DNA from: Solanum dulcamara
Lineage: Eukaryota > Streptophyta > Magnoliopsida > Solanales > Solanaceae
NCBI RefSeq assembly: GCF_947179165.1
Contig: NC_077240.1
Location: 79,806,001-79,870,000 of the forward strand
Direction: 5' to 3'
Length of the DNA: 64,000 nt
The notes below the pieces were generated by a model. That model made no database searches, was not told the DNA's origin, and worked only from the letters and a program-made list of their open reading frames with translations. The translations under genes and the position numbers were made by a program. Shown in pieces: positions 46,401-62,339 of this stretch. Within the stretch, counting starts at the first letter, position 1. Every line of letters starts with the position of its first letter.

Positions 46401-49090
46401 CAAATATTTAGATATTAAGTGGTTTTCTTAATACATATATAGGGTGTGAACAAAAGCTATTGGGTTCGCGTGACCAAGCTATTAGTAACCTTAAACCCCA
46501 GTTTCACTTTCTTTGTTGTATTATTCATTACCTTTTTTTTCATTTTTTGAGGTTTTTTTGTACCACAGGAGAAAAGGATTACTATGAAAAACAATTTGAG
46601 ACCTTGAAGTCATTTGAAGAAGTTGATTCCATTGTGGCATCTAGTTTCATTGATGATGAGGATCATGAAGAAGAATCTCAAGATGAGAGGGCAATGAAGA
46701 TATCCAATTATGCGAACGTTTTATTACTAGCTCTTAAGGTACCAACATTACATGCTCAATGGAATTCATGATCCGAGAATGAGAAAACTCTAAACTCGCA
46801 TATCTGGCCTCTTGTATCTCATATATGAATTGACCGCTTTCCTTTGTGGTTGCATATGCTTCTGTCATTACAATTTGACAGTCTGATGAATATATATCAC
46901 AATATTGAGTTTTGTCTAGCATTGTTTCACCAGAAGATCTTTTGTTAACAGACCCAAGCTCTTCAGAGAAAAGCATTAGTTTATCTGGAGTATGATTTCA
47001 CTAGGTTTTATGTTTTGGTTACATCAAATTCTCCAAGACATTGATGTAACTTGGATCATATAAGAAAGCCATGCACTTATGAAATAAGAGCGAATGCATT
47101 TCTTGTTGTAGTCTTGTTGTCCGTTTATATTAGTTGTAGTATTGCCCCTAAAGTTTCTTGTCCTTCGATTTCTGTTACTATTTGTTGTTCCTTGTACCTC
47201 AATTATCATATTGTTTTGATGTAGTTTCTGTTCTGTTACTATATGTTGTTTTTCTTATTATCTGTTGTTGTTGCATATCTCCCCGTAATTCACTGCTTGC
47301 ACAACAGTAGTGTTTTTGCCTCCTGGGGTGATTTCTTCCATCGGTCCGAGTCTTGGTGGATAGAGTTGTCCGTTACTTGTACTGGTGGGAGGTAGCAAAT
47401 ATTCCGTGCAATTAGTCAAGGAGTGTGCAAGCTGGCCCAGACACCACAGTTATTCAAAAAACAAAAAGTGATATTCTAGCATCTTTTTTTTAAATTAGTT
47501 TGATAAAGATGGTGATTATGCAGTTTCATATAATGGCTCTAGTAACACATCTTGCACCTTGGCGATCAATGCCTATAGCAATGACGTTTTATGCGTTTTT
47601 TCTATAATGGTAGTAGTAACTATCTTTCATCTTGCAGATCTATGCCACGGTGAAAAGTGGTTCCCTAGCTATCGCTGCATCTACATTGGATTCGTTACTT
47701 GATCTCATGGCTGGTGGCATACTGTGGCTCAGTCACCTGTCCATGAAAAATATCAACATCTACAAATATCCTATAGGGAAGTTACGAGTGCAGCCAGTAG
47801 GGATCATTATCTTTGCTGCTGTTATGGCTACACTTGGTAGGTCATCTCCTTTGACACGCTAACCATTTCATCCTATTTGCATTTTAATCTATCCAGTCGT
47901 TGCATTAGTTGGGGGCACTATGTTTAGAGAAGTATCAGTTAGAACAGTTTGTCACCGTGCTCACGTTTCTTCCTTTTTAGGCTTTCAGGTGTTGATTCAG
48001 GCTGTAGAACAACTAGTTAAAAATGAATCTTCTGAAAAGATGGCCTCGGATCAGCTTGTCTGGTTATATACTATCATGATAACGGCCACAGTGGTAAAAC
48101 TTTCCCTTTGGCTATACTGCAGAAGCTCAGGAAACAACATTGTCCGTGCCTATGCAAAGGTGTGTTCAGTATCTTCGTGTTCTGTTTTTTGGCATTGTTA
48201 TCCTGATCGTCTAGGCTCCTAACTTGAAGATACTTTCGTAGGATCACTATTTTGACGTGGTTACTAATGTAGTCGGATTGGTAGCAGCTGTACTTGGCGA
48301 TAAATTCTACTGGTGGATTGATCCTGTTGGTGCCATTATTCTTGCACTTTATACTATCTCCAATTGGTCGGGAACTGTTTTAGAAAATGCAGGTATCGTC
48401 TCATTTTTGCTTTGAAGTGATACTTTTTTCAATACAACAACAACAAATAAGGAAAGAACTATTAGTTCATCAAGAAAGAAACATACCATGATAATGAACG
48501 CTGCAAACACGCTTCCTACAGAGCTCAATTTTCATCGATAGCCTGATTAAAAAACGGAGTGTTCTACTGAAAGATCTCATTATCTTGGTACTATATGTGC
48601 TCGAAGTACATTGTCAAAATAATGTAGCTTTGAATCGTCATATGATTATACTATACTATGTTCAATTCTATCTGAATGACGTTCTTCATGTAGTGTCACT
48701 GGTAGGACAGTCGGCCCCGCCAGAATACTTGCAAAAGTTAACATATCTTGTTATAAGACACCCTCAAGTGAAGCGTATTGATACAGTTCGAGCCTACACA
48801 TTTGGTGTCTTGTACTTTGTAGAGGTTAGTCTCCGAAAAATCTGTATAACAGTATAAATGATTTTTATTCTGTCGATGATTTTGAAACTCGTTTGCTTCT
48901 TGTAATGTAGGTTGATATTGAACTCCCGGAAGATTTGCCTTTGAAAGAAGCACATACTATCGGAGAAACTCTACAAATAAAACTCGAGAAACTCCCTGAA
49001 GTTGAACGAGCATTCGTTCATCTCGATTTTGAATGTGAACACAAACCAGAGCACTCTGTTCTTAGCAGGCTGCCAAATACTGAACCATAG
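43408..49090 (+). CDS. Mn-type cation diffusion facilitator (MTP9/MTP10-like)
   Basis: Seven exons, 43408-43621, 46569-46738, 47638-47836, 47981-48159, 48242-48392, 48694-48824 and 48911-49090, give 407 residues. The cytosolic N-terminus contains [19 protein letters not shown], a hallmark of plant Mn-CDF proteins. The two metal-site motifs have the Mn-type DxxxD form: DSLLD at 146-150 (helix 2) and DHYFD at 255-259 (helix 5). Hydrophobic stretches ([69 protein letters not shown]) fit six membrane helices. The C-terminal cytosolic domain ends with [20 protein letters not shown]. These carriers move Mn2+ (sometimes Fe or other metals) out of the cytosol into vacuole, Golgi or prevacuolar compartments by proton exchange. 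It reads closest to MTP10/MTP9 rather than MTP8 or MTP11, by recall only. Intron 1 (2.9 kb) holds a minisatellite. Confidence 0.92.
43680..45190 (+). repeat. ~55-base minisatellite in MTP intron 1
   Basis: The unit is GGAGTTGTTTGATGCTTTTT then GCTTTTCAAGATTCAATTTT then TTGCTAACTTAA. About nine units run head to tail from 43680 to 44170, with dispersed extra copies near 44340-44440, 44640, 44950 and 45150. The later copies are embedded in a larger repeat with AGGAAGTTATGTTAGATT and CACATTTAACCT. Confidence 0.9.
44678..44745 (-). mobile_element. TS-type SINE tail fragment
   Basis: ACAACAATAACAAAATCATTGTAGTCCCACAGTCTGGGGTTTGGGG is recognisable as the reverse-oriented SINE 3' end (CAA repeats, CCCACA, GGGGTTTGGGG). 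Only about 65 bases remain. In MTP intron 1. Confidence 0.55.
45931..46050. mobile_element. Foldback MITE, copy D in MTP intron 1
   Basis: Same palindromic family as the three in NSE1 intron 1. Left arm CTATGTTGCTCAGACTCTTC, right arm TGGATAGTCCAAGCAATATAG, inner arms GTGTTGGATACTCC and GGAGAATCCAACAC around AAAAGTAGTGCATTTT. Confidence 0.8.
47290..47470 (+). mobile_element. SolS-type SINE in MTP intron 2
   Basis: It contains CTTGGTGGATAGAGTTGTCC, CTGGTGGGAGGTAGCAAATA, TTCCGTGCAATTAGTCAAGG and GCTGGCCCAGACACCACAGT before an A-rich end. It is the same family as 32548-32730 and 60723-60892. Confidence 0.75.
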
Positions 49091-50160
49091 GTTCATGGTT
49101 ACGTTATGCTCGGATAACGGAGGAGAGTTGCGATTACTTTAAACGGAGTTTTGTTGTTTTTGGACAAACATTTTAACTATATAAATGTGTATATTCGCAT
49201 GATCTAGCATAAAAGTTCCAAGTGAAGGGTGTGTTTGTGTCATTTTTCATCTATGTTGCTCGAAATCTCTCAAATGATCGACAAGAATGCACACTTAAGA
49301 AGAGAATTCTGACACACACCAAACGACAGACATTTTTGAAGAATTCGAGAAAAGAAACATTTTTGGAGAATTCGAGAAAAAAAAATTGGGAGATCCTTTT
49401 GTTGCATTTAGAATTTCAGGTGAATGGTACTTGTGTCATTTTCATCTATATTGCTCATCGGATTATCTAAAAATGCGCACTTTTGAAGGATTTAGTACGT
49501 GCCTAAAGATATTTTTGAAGAATTTGGACAGTGCCTAAAGATATTTTTGAAGAATTTGGACAGTGCAAGGTTCAGGATTTTGAAAAATGGTTCATCCTTT
49601 TGTATGTTTTCTCATGTTTGATACTTATTTAAAGTTCGACTAAAGACTAATTTAAATTTGTATTAAAAAATTTCAAAGTAAAAAAACACTTTTTACTAAT
49701 ATACAATAATACTTAATATGATATTCTTGTCCTCAAGAATCTCAAGCACATGAGTTATGAACACGAAATGTTTTATGCACGCAACTAATAAATCATTTTT
49801 TAGCCTAAAATCCTGATAGAAAAAATTACTGAATGCATGAACACGAAATGCTTCGTCCACCAAATTAAATTACATTTATTTTTATTCCTTCTTCATGTAT
49901 ACAAACCATGCATCAAGAAAAGGAAAGAAAAAAAAACTCAATAGAAACTCCAATTCTACATTTCACCTTTAATTGTTCCTTCCTCTTATACAAAAGATGA
50001 AGGTACAACATACTCACTGTATTTTTACAGGTAAGAGTCTGAGAAAGATAGAGAAAGTATTTCTATCTTCATTGAAGAACGAAATAAGTATAATTTGACT
50101 AAGTAAAGTCTAAAAATCTTTGTAGAATATCGAGACTGTTTCTGTTTCTGATATATTTTC
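49091..50160. other. MTP 3' flank, repeats only
   Basis: Two degraded relatives of the foldback family's outer arm appear (TCATCTATGTTGCTCG at 49245 and TCATCTATATTGCTCATCGG at 49442). A two-copy 38-base tandem repeat, GTGCCTAAAGATATTTTTGA, lies at about 49498-49570. No gene seen. Confidence 0.5.
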
Positions 50161-50162
50161 GA

Positions 50163-50300
50163 CTAAATTCTAGAAGTGAGTCTGACTGGCAAAGGTGTAG
50201 CTAGTGGACCACCCTCAGTAGCAACTACTTTTTTCTTTTCTTTTTCTTCTTCTTGTTTTTGCTTTATCTTCTCATTCTCATTCACTCTTTCATCCTTAAC
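50163..50300 (-). other. Possible orphan terminal exon
   Basis: On the - strand a good acceptor (TTGTGTCAACTTCAG) opens 45 codons of very charged sequence (EKIKQKQEEEKEKKK), then GGPLATPLPVRLTSRI and a stop. The text is codon-like but no upstream exon could be found in the next 1.7 kb, and the acidic/basic run could be low complexity. I do not recognise a family. Confidence 0.2.
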
Positions 50301-50309
50301 CTGAAGTTG

Positions 50310-51260
50310 ACACAAAGTGAAAGATTAGAAAAAGCTTATCTGAAAGATAAGCTACAAGTAATATGAATGATTGAAATTAACAAATTTATAATGTTTTTCT
50401 TTTTATAATCTTGGTGTTCAAATCAAATTGGTTGTACCCTTAACTAATTTCAGATATATGTCACCTCAAATAATTTCACAAAATATATGCTAATTTAATA
50501 AGATATATAACACCTCCTACCAATAATTATTATTGGATAACTCTATCCAATCCATTAAAATTAGGACAAATAGAAGAAAAAAATTGTCTCTTCTGGAATT
50601 CAAATAAGAACAAACTTGATAATTATAAAAAGAAAAGAACTTTACCTTTGAATTATTCACTTATAATTGCAAAAAAAAAAAAGGATGTATAGAATGAACT
50701 AAAATGGGATTATTATTTGTTTTTTGGTTTTATGTCCTTTGTTGTTGATGTTTTTGGGAGCCTTTTTCTTTCTTAAAAATTACTGTTATTTTATTATTTG
50801 TGAAACGGTGCAATATGATGAATAGGAAACTCTTTGGCCATTATTTGCTAGGTGTCTATTGTTTTTGTTTGCCATTTGTATATATGTGGCACTTCGTGGA
50901 GAACTCAAAAGTTAATAGTACTGGAAACATTTTATTAGATGAGATGTTCCAATTTTTGGAGGAAAAAAAAAGTTAGGGAGAGAGTCAGTGTATTTCATAT
51001 ACATATAAATTATATTAGATATATGTATTTGAAATATCAGATATATTCTGAAATACATATATTTCGGAAGAGAGGCAAGAGAGAAAAAGAGGGAGAGAGG
51101 CGTGAGATATGAGAGAGGCAATCGAGAGAGTGATTCTATCACATCTATATGCGAATCCGCTTGAATACAATATATTTGAAATAAATTATACATAATTTTG
51201 ATTACATATATCTAAAATACATATATCTGGATGCGTTAGATAAATGTATATAGAGATCAA
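50310..51260. other. Intergenic DNA without a gene
   Basis: AT-rich sequence. From about 50970 to 51240 there is a repeat-like block with ATACATATAT and GAGAGAGGC runs (purine-rich patch near 51060-51130), possibly a degraded transposable element; no TIR or LTR ends were found. Confidence 0.35.
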
Positions 51261-51270
51261 AATTTTATAT

Positions 51271-51722
51271 AGGAGTGGCAATTGGGCGGGTTGAATCAAA
51301 TTTGGACGGGTCATAATGGGTTAAGACAATAATTGGGTCAAGACCCAACTCAACCCAAATTAGTTTGATTCAAAACTGGTTGGGTCAAAATGGGTTAGGT
51401 AATGGGTTATATAACGGATCAAAATTCAACCCAACTCAATTATTACTAAGCCTAATTGTTTTATTTGTTCTTTCAAACTATTTTAGTACCTAATAAAAAA
51501 AATTATTATGAATATATGTAACATATCAAATTGAAAAAAAAGGTTTTTAAAAAGAATTCTCATGAGCCACTTCGGGTTACATATCAACCCAAATTTTTAT
51601 GTGTTGAAATCAATCGAGTTGAAATGGATTGAACTAATGAATAAGCAGGTGAATATCCAACCCAAACTTCAACAAATTGGGTTGAATTAAATTGGATGGG
51701 TTGGATTAATTTTGCCACTCCT
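51271..51722. mobile_element. TIR element (AGGAGTGGCAA type), 452 bases
   Basis: The ends AGGAGTGGCAATTGGGCGGG and TTTTGCCACTCCT are inverted repeats, both extendable by one base (T/A). The interior is built of many GGGTTGAATCAA / TTCAACCCAA motifs in both orientations. The 99-base element at 7400-7498 is a shorter relative. Confidence 0.75.
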
Positions 51723-51859
51723 AATCTTTTACGAATGATAATTTTGAAGACACATAATTATGTTCGAAGCTGGTGAATTTGTGTTGTTTGCCCAAATTAA
51801 GAACCAACACAAAATAGGTGCAAATGACCCATTCATGGACCATATAATTATTGGGCCTA

Positions 51860-51985
51860 AATTTCAAATACACCAGCTACAGCCCAATGGGCCTTTCCTT
51901 TAGCTCTACGACTTAGCGCCAAATCTGACGTGGCATAGGAGACACGTCATCATCTTTCCCGCGCGAAAACCTAGCTATATATATT
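51860..51985 (+). promoter_or_regulatory. CDT1 promoter with two E2F sites
   Basis: TTTCCCGCGCGAAAA at 51955-51969 is a palindromic double E2F site reading TTTCCCGC on one strand and TTTTCGCG on the other. GCGCCAAA at 51916-51923 is a second match (TTTGGCGC inverted). Site II type TGGGCC motifs lie near 51864 and 51888, and a TATATATA stretch at 51974-51981 precedes the ATG at 52025. E2F control of CDT1 at the G1/S transition is established in plants and animals. Confidence 0.8.
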
Positions 51986-52024
51986 CTCTTCATTCATTTC
52001 AGTTTCAATTTCTGCCTCTCATCA

Positions 52025-55000
52025 ATGTTGTTCACCGGATCTTCACCGTCGGATCGAAAATCATCGCCGGCGAATCCATATTCCGGTGAAAAATCTGTCG
52101 GAGTTTCAGCAGCAGCTCCGGTGATGGATCAATGGAGCATCAAAACACCGGAGAAACCGATCCCAAATCGCATCGCGCGGTCATTATTCTCCTTGAAAGA
52201 CGTCAGAGAAGCAGCTCAGAAGCTCCGGAAACCCGATCCGAACCGACGAGAGCTTTCTGATCCGTTATTAAGCTTCGATGAACTGAAATCTCCATCGGTA
52301 GCTGAATCGTCGGGTTCTGAACGGAAGAAGCATGTAAATTCGGTAAAGCTACCGGAAAAGTGAGTTTTTCCTGTACTCTTCGTTTTGTTGGTTTATACAC
52401 TTTGTGCCTCTCTTGACAAAATCCTTATTTGAATATTCTTCAATATGTATGTCACAATTTTTTTTTTATTGATTAATAAATGAGGCTTGTGACCGGGCGT
52501 TTAAGTCATGCTAGAACGCAAGTGGAAACATATTGATCTTCATGCGGATTGGGTGGGAAAAATATATTCAGATTTGAATGAAATTTTGTTGGCTTTTGTA
52601 TATGTAAAGATTATGTAAAAGCACTATAAATTAGAATTTTGAATGTTATGAAAAAATTCTAGTAAAATATGAATTGTTTGATTTTTCCAATAGTGATAGT
52701 TTCGTTACCTTTTTTAACAAAGGAATAAATTTTGGTTAAACTATAGTACAGATAACTAGAGACAAACTTCGTCAATTCAAAAGTTACTGTAAGTGTTTGT
52801 TTGGAAAATCACCTGTTAATTGTATTTGCTGTAATCCGATGTAATTACATTGTAACATGTTGTCAGATAATTACTTGGTTAATTGGGGAGAATACAAGCT
52901 GATTAATTTTGAATTTCTTTCTTTTATTTTTTTCGTTTTAATTTATTTTTTTATTTTTATTATTCTAATATTTTTTAAAATATATTTTATTATATAATAT
53001 TTATTTTTCATTTTCTTCTCATTCTCAACCCTTCATGTGATTTCATGCAAATTTTCATATTATGTTATTTATTTATTTATTCTATGTTTATTTTTTTTAT
53101 TAGCATGATTTTATTAGTATTCTAAATTTTAAATTAAACTTGAATTCATTTTTGAATAAAGTTATAAACATACGTTTTTTACTTTTAAATCATATTTATG
53201 TACGTTATATTAAAATTTGACATAAGAGTATTATGTTAAATTTTTATTTTGAATTTAGAACTTATGTTATATTTTTAGTTTCATTTCTTTTAGTAATATT
53301 GACTTGATATTTCATATTACAAGCCATTTATTTTTTAATTAGATTTGATAGATTATCTTTTTGTCAATTATTTTAATAAATTTACTATGATATTATATTT
53401 ATAATATTTAATATTTTTGTCAAACATGCATTTCATGATGTTCGTATAAATCTTGTATTTTTAGCTTTTATTATTAATTTAATTAAAATTTATTAATTTG
53501 AAAAATATAAATTATTTTTTTATAATATTAGTTAAGAACATATCTTTACTAATTAATATATTTTCAATAGACAATATATATCTTAAATATTTAATTTAAT
53601 ATTATTTATAAATACTCTTATTTGTCTAATATGAATTTTTAATTTTAGATAATTAATTTTTATTTTTAAAATCTAATATAATCTTGTAATTACACTTATG
53701 CAACCAAACAATACACTTGTAATTACATTGTGACAAACAAACAGGTCAGAGTAATTACTAGATTGTGTAATTACTGGTCTGGTAATTACTACCCTAGTAA
53801 TTACACTAATTTTAATTTCCAGGTGGCTTTCCAATCAGACCCTAAGGAACAATAACAATTTAAAAGTCATGAAAAAGTTGTTATCAATGTAAAACTCAGT
53901 AGTCTCTCGAAATTCAAACAACGCCACATAGATTGGAACGGAGGCAATAGAAAAGTCTTGCATTTGTTTATTAGCTTAGAGTGATGAGAAAGTAGGAGAC
54001 TTGGTTGAATTTTTCTTCTGTAATTCTTATAATGTATGTTTGCATTGCTGTATAGGTATGAAATGTTGGAAAAGTTCTTCAATAGCATGGATAGTTCAAT
54101 TCGGCTGCTGCATTTGAAGGGATCTGCCACAAGTTTCACTAATATTAGTGCGAAAATAGAGATTTTGACTGATAAGTATGAAGATCTAAAGATGTTCAAC
54201 ATTTTCATTCATGGTGTTTTCTGTACTGAGAGGATTGTTAATACTTTTTTTTTTCTTTTGAAATTTCTAGGAGGTTTACGTATAGCCATTTAGCTCAGCT
54301 GAAGTTTATCTTACCTGAAGCCATTGAGATAAAGAAGATCCTCAAGCACGATGACCACAGTTGTTGCATGAAGCCGGATCTTTATATCACTTTAAATGCA
54401 AATGCAGTTGATAGTAGTGAGAAGTGGAAAGCTAACAGTAGCAGTGTTCTATTGAGGAAAGTATTCCGCTCTCGGCTTTTGGATTTCTTCAAGTCACACC
54501 CTGAGGTAATCAATTTTTCTGATGTTTTAATTATTTAGATTGAATGATCTCCTAAGGTAGGGGTAAGGTCTCCATACATTTTACCCTTTTCAAACCCCAC
54601 TTGTGGAATTACACTGGGTATGTTGTTGTAGATTGAACGATCTGCCAAAATATAGATGATGCAGTATTGAGGTTTATTGGCTTGAATTCATGTTTGGAAA
54701 GACTAGTATGTTCTGAGATGTTATTTGATTTGCTTAGTTCTAAGTTGATACTTGTCTTTCTTTGTATTCCAAGCTCTGCATTTTCTCTTAGACACGGCCC
54801 AGAACTTTTTTGTCCCTGTGCTTCCGATGTTTCATTTGCAAACAATTTCTCTTGACCTATCGAGAGGAATATAAACACTTTAACAGGCTAGCAGTAGTTT
54901 CATATGGAGAAGTCGCTCTATACCATATCATGTTAAACTTGTTTGGGATGAAGCATATACAAATTGGTATTCACAGAGTTTCATGAAGATGCACAGTACT

Positions 55001-57045
55001 TAGGTTGCTCCTTTTATGTATGTAAGGAAAAGCTTAATATAAGGGAAGGAGTGTTGAATTCATAATTTTATACCATGTTTTCTGCAATTAAGATCACAAT
55101 TCACTACTGCTTGGCGAATTGTACTTTACTCTCGGTCTCAGCGTTGACATAACCAGCACAAAGACTTGTACATATGACCATCATGTTGTCAGCTAAGACC
55201 TTGTTAAAGTAGAATTGAATGTTTCTACCTGAATCCTATTGCCCCCAGTATCCCTCCAAAGAAAAGTGAAAGGAAGATGATTAGATGGATGATGTTATTT
55301 CCATGACAACACTTTTTCTATGCATGCATTGTTGGTAATAATTAATATTTCTGCATTTCAGGGTGATGACATTCCTAAGGAAATGCTGCCAGGGCCATTC
55401 GCTCAGTCTAAGCAAGCAGTGAACGACTCATCTAGACCTTCTGGCTCATCCTTAACCACCGAGGCACCTATTGGCGCATTTCCACTGCAGTCGGTAGCTG
55501 CATCACACCTGTCTGAATCTTTTAGGAGATGCTTTTCAAATCGAACATCTATTACCGGTGGAACGGATGCCAAGGAAGAAAATAGCGTTCGCCTCGTGCC
55601 TATTTATCCAGCTTCCATACCCCTTAAAGTCATAAGTTCCACTGCGAAGAAAACAGTAGCATGTGCTGATGCTCCTAAGTTATCTCTAAAACAATCTAGT
55701 TGCATGAATTGCTCAGCAGGAGGGATTGTTTTGGCTAGTTCACCATGTCATACACCTGATCTTCCTATGGTTGAAGCCAAAAAGGGAGAAGATGGTTCCA
55801 CGGCTGCTCCAGCAACCCCTATGTTCAAACCTCCTAGGAGATGTTACATGAGTCCAGATGATGATCCAGCTGAATCACCAAAAAAATTAGCTAGACGCCC
55901 TTTGACTAGAAGGTCGTTGTTCTTTGACACTCCTGTGAAGAGTGCAAAAGCTGCTGATAAAGTCAGTGAGAGTGGAAGTTTTTCAACTGATGATGATATT
56001 CTTGACATTCTTCCTGAGAATCTTCTGCAATCGGTAAGAAAAGATACACCTGCATATCCATCTTCCTTGATAAAATTTGTATAGACCCAACTGCATTGGG
56101 ATTCATTTAAATTTTCATTCCTCAACGTAGTTGAACTACAAAATATTATTCACTCGTGAATCATGAGATTATTTGGGGATTTGCTCAACTTTCTGTTTTC
56201 CGCAACAAGAAACTAACTTCTATGATTCCACAGATAGGAGAAAAGGAGAGTGAAGCACTAGCGGAGCAAAATCCAGCCATATCCCAGGCAAAAAGGCGCA
56301 AACAGATGATTGCTTGTTTGCCTCGCCTCTTTGACATGATTTATTTCCTATTTCAATCTATTAAACGTTCTGTCATGATGAAAGAGGAGCTCATGCAAAG
56401 AGTAATTTCAAGCCATTTAGAGATTACTGATAAAAGTAAGCCCAGTTTACAATTTTCAGAAGCCTGTAGTCCTTTTGACAACTTTCTGAATCTTGATGTT
56501 TCAATAATGCAGGTGAAGTTGAACAGCAACTCATATTACTGCAAGAACTGGCTCCCGATTGGATTTATGAAAAACCATCATCTAGTGGAACTCTCCTCTT
56601 ACTGTAAGCTACCATTCTCAAATTCCAATCATTTGTTTGCTTTGTCCACAAGCCATGATGAGTTAAAGATATCTATGTTGTCGGCTTCTTGATCACTTTT
56701 CTTTGTTAGAGTTGGTTAGAGTCTCACATTAGTCGAGGGACTAGGCTAATAGTCTCTTTATATGGACTTTGGGCAATAGGTTGTGTTACGTACAAGAGCC
56801 ATATTGTTACCTCGGTATTAGAGCCAAGGTTCATCCTTGTTTGGGACACATGTTATATAGTCCACACCCCAATTGGAGCCTGTATGTGTGTTAGAGTTCC
56901 ATATTGGATGAGCAGGTGTTAACTCTTTCCTCGTGAGCTAACTTTTGGGGTTAAGTTAGATCTAACGTCTATATCTTTATTTTGCAGTGTTAACAAGATA
57001 TCAAATCCTGGCACAATTCGTTCAAGACTAGCAGAAGCCAATTGA
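52025..57045 (+). CDS. CDT1: CDT1-like replication licensing factor
   Basis: Seven exons, 52025-52359, 54056-54175, 54271-54505, 55362-56033, 56234-56435, 56513-56603 and 56988-57045, give 570 residues, very close to Arabidopsis CDT1a. The N-terminal ~110 residues are disordered and Ser/Pro-rich with a TPEKP motif, a likely CDK target. The central winged-helix region runs from YEMLEKFFNSMDSSIRLLHL through RFTYSHLAQLKFILPEAIEI to RKVFRSRLLDFFKSHPE (about 112-230). A Ser/Pro-rich linker includes SPDDDPAESPKK. The C-terminal MCM-binding winged helix spans roughly 455-570 and ends with NPGTIRSRLAEAN. CDT1 loads MCM2-7 onto origins with ORC and CDC6; in plants it also contributes to plastid division. 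Intron 1 (1.7 kb) carries a large TIR element. The upstream ATG is chosen; M34 is a possible internal start. Confidence 0.94.
52793..53844. mobile_element. Large TIR element with GTAATTAC-rich ends in CDT1 intron 1
   Basis: The left end, GTGTTTGTTTGGAAAATCAC, resembles the inverse of the right end (GTGGCTTTCCAATCAGACCC). Sub-terminal regions repeat GTAATTAC in both orientations (near 52840-52870 and 53690-53815). The ~800-base core is extremely AT-rich with no ORF. Likely a non-autonomous hAT-type element; a target duplication was not resolved. Confidence 0.6.
54551..54640 (+). mobile_element. TS-type SINE tail in CDT1 intron 3
   Basis: CTAAGGTAGGGGTAAGGTCT, then CAAACCCCACTTGTGGAATT, then ACACTGGGTATGTTGTTGTA matches the SINE 3' region in + orientation; the 5' part is missing. 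Confidence 0.75.
56703..56975 (+). repeat. LTR-like dispersed repeat in CDT1 intron 6
   Basis: GTTAGAGTCTCACATTAGTC, TCTTTATATGGACTTTGGGC, CTCGGTATTAGAGCC and GTGAGCTAACTTTTGGGGTT are phrases common to short LTR-type repeats of Solanaceae. Part of it (TTAGAGTTCCATATTGGATG) is repeated near 56891. It fills most of the 384-base intron. Family not determined. Confidence 0.4.
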
Positions 57046-57765
57046 GATGAGCAAGAAAATAGTGATTGTACTTTATATTACTAAGTAAAGGAATAATAAT
57101 TTAGTCAAAGTTGTAAATAATAGTTTTTGTTTAATTAAGTAGATATTGTTACAATACCACTTATATTACATCAAATGGCCTGTAGAGTTATGATATTGTT
57201 TCATTCTCTTAGTAATTAGGTCATTGTATTTCAAGTTTAAATGAAAAAGAAGTAACAATTTTCCATACGAAGAAATTATATATTCTAAAGTACAAAATAG
57301 TCTCTCTTTTCTCTTCTTTCATTCTCTGTTGTTTTGAGATATGAAGACAATACTCCAAAATAGTTGCTATGCAAACTATATCATGTGGCAGAAACTACTT
57401 TCCATTTCTTTCAAGAATGGTCGCGGGGGTGATGAAAGTCTGGGAATACAACCCCAGTATTCAAGATAGATCGGGGAGTTAGAACAAGAGTTCGTCGAGA
57501 GGTTTAACACGTACACTTTATATGTGCAACAACACAATAGTTGTGACATCCATAGTTCACTTGAGTCTGTTTTCATTGTCCTTCTGGTTTAAGTATAGCT
57601 TTCAACCTGAGGAATAGGAAAGGTAACAAAGAACAAGATTAGAAAAGAAGACGCTACCCAGAATACACTTGGAACGTAAAATGACGTTGTACATTACAAA
57701 GGTAAATAAAACAGGATTCATAAGACTAGAAATGAATTAAGATAAAATTGCTGAGTTAATTAACC
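57046..57765. other. Convergent 3' region between CDT1 and PSA2
   Basis: Holds the likely 3' UTRs of both genes. No further gene or repeat recognised. Confidence 0.4.
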
Positions 57766-62228
<4,463 letters not shown>

Positions 62229-62339
62229 CTCTCTGTGTCTTTTTTCTCTTTTCTCTCTTTTCCTATCTCTCAACTTCTACATATAAAAAAGTTTAGATTT
62301 TTATTCTGATATTTGAGATTTTGAAGCTAAAAATATCAA

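Noticed and set aside
47920..48222. Separate ORF upstream of MTP exon 4
   Set aside because: It is exon 4 (47981-48159) with intron read-through on both sides.
56703..56975. A Cassandra-type TRIM (5S RNA-bearing LTR) in CDT1 intron 6
   Set aside because: The LTR-like phrases are present but I could not find a 5S-like promoter box, so I kept it as an unclassified dispersed repeat.
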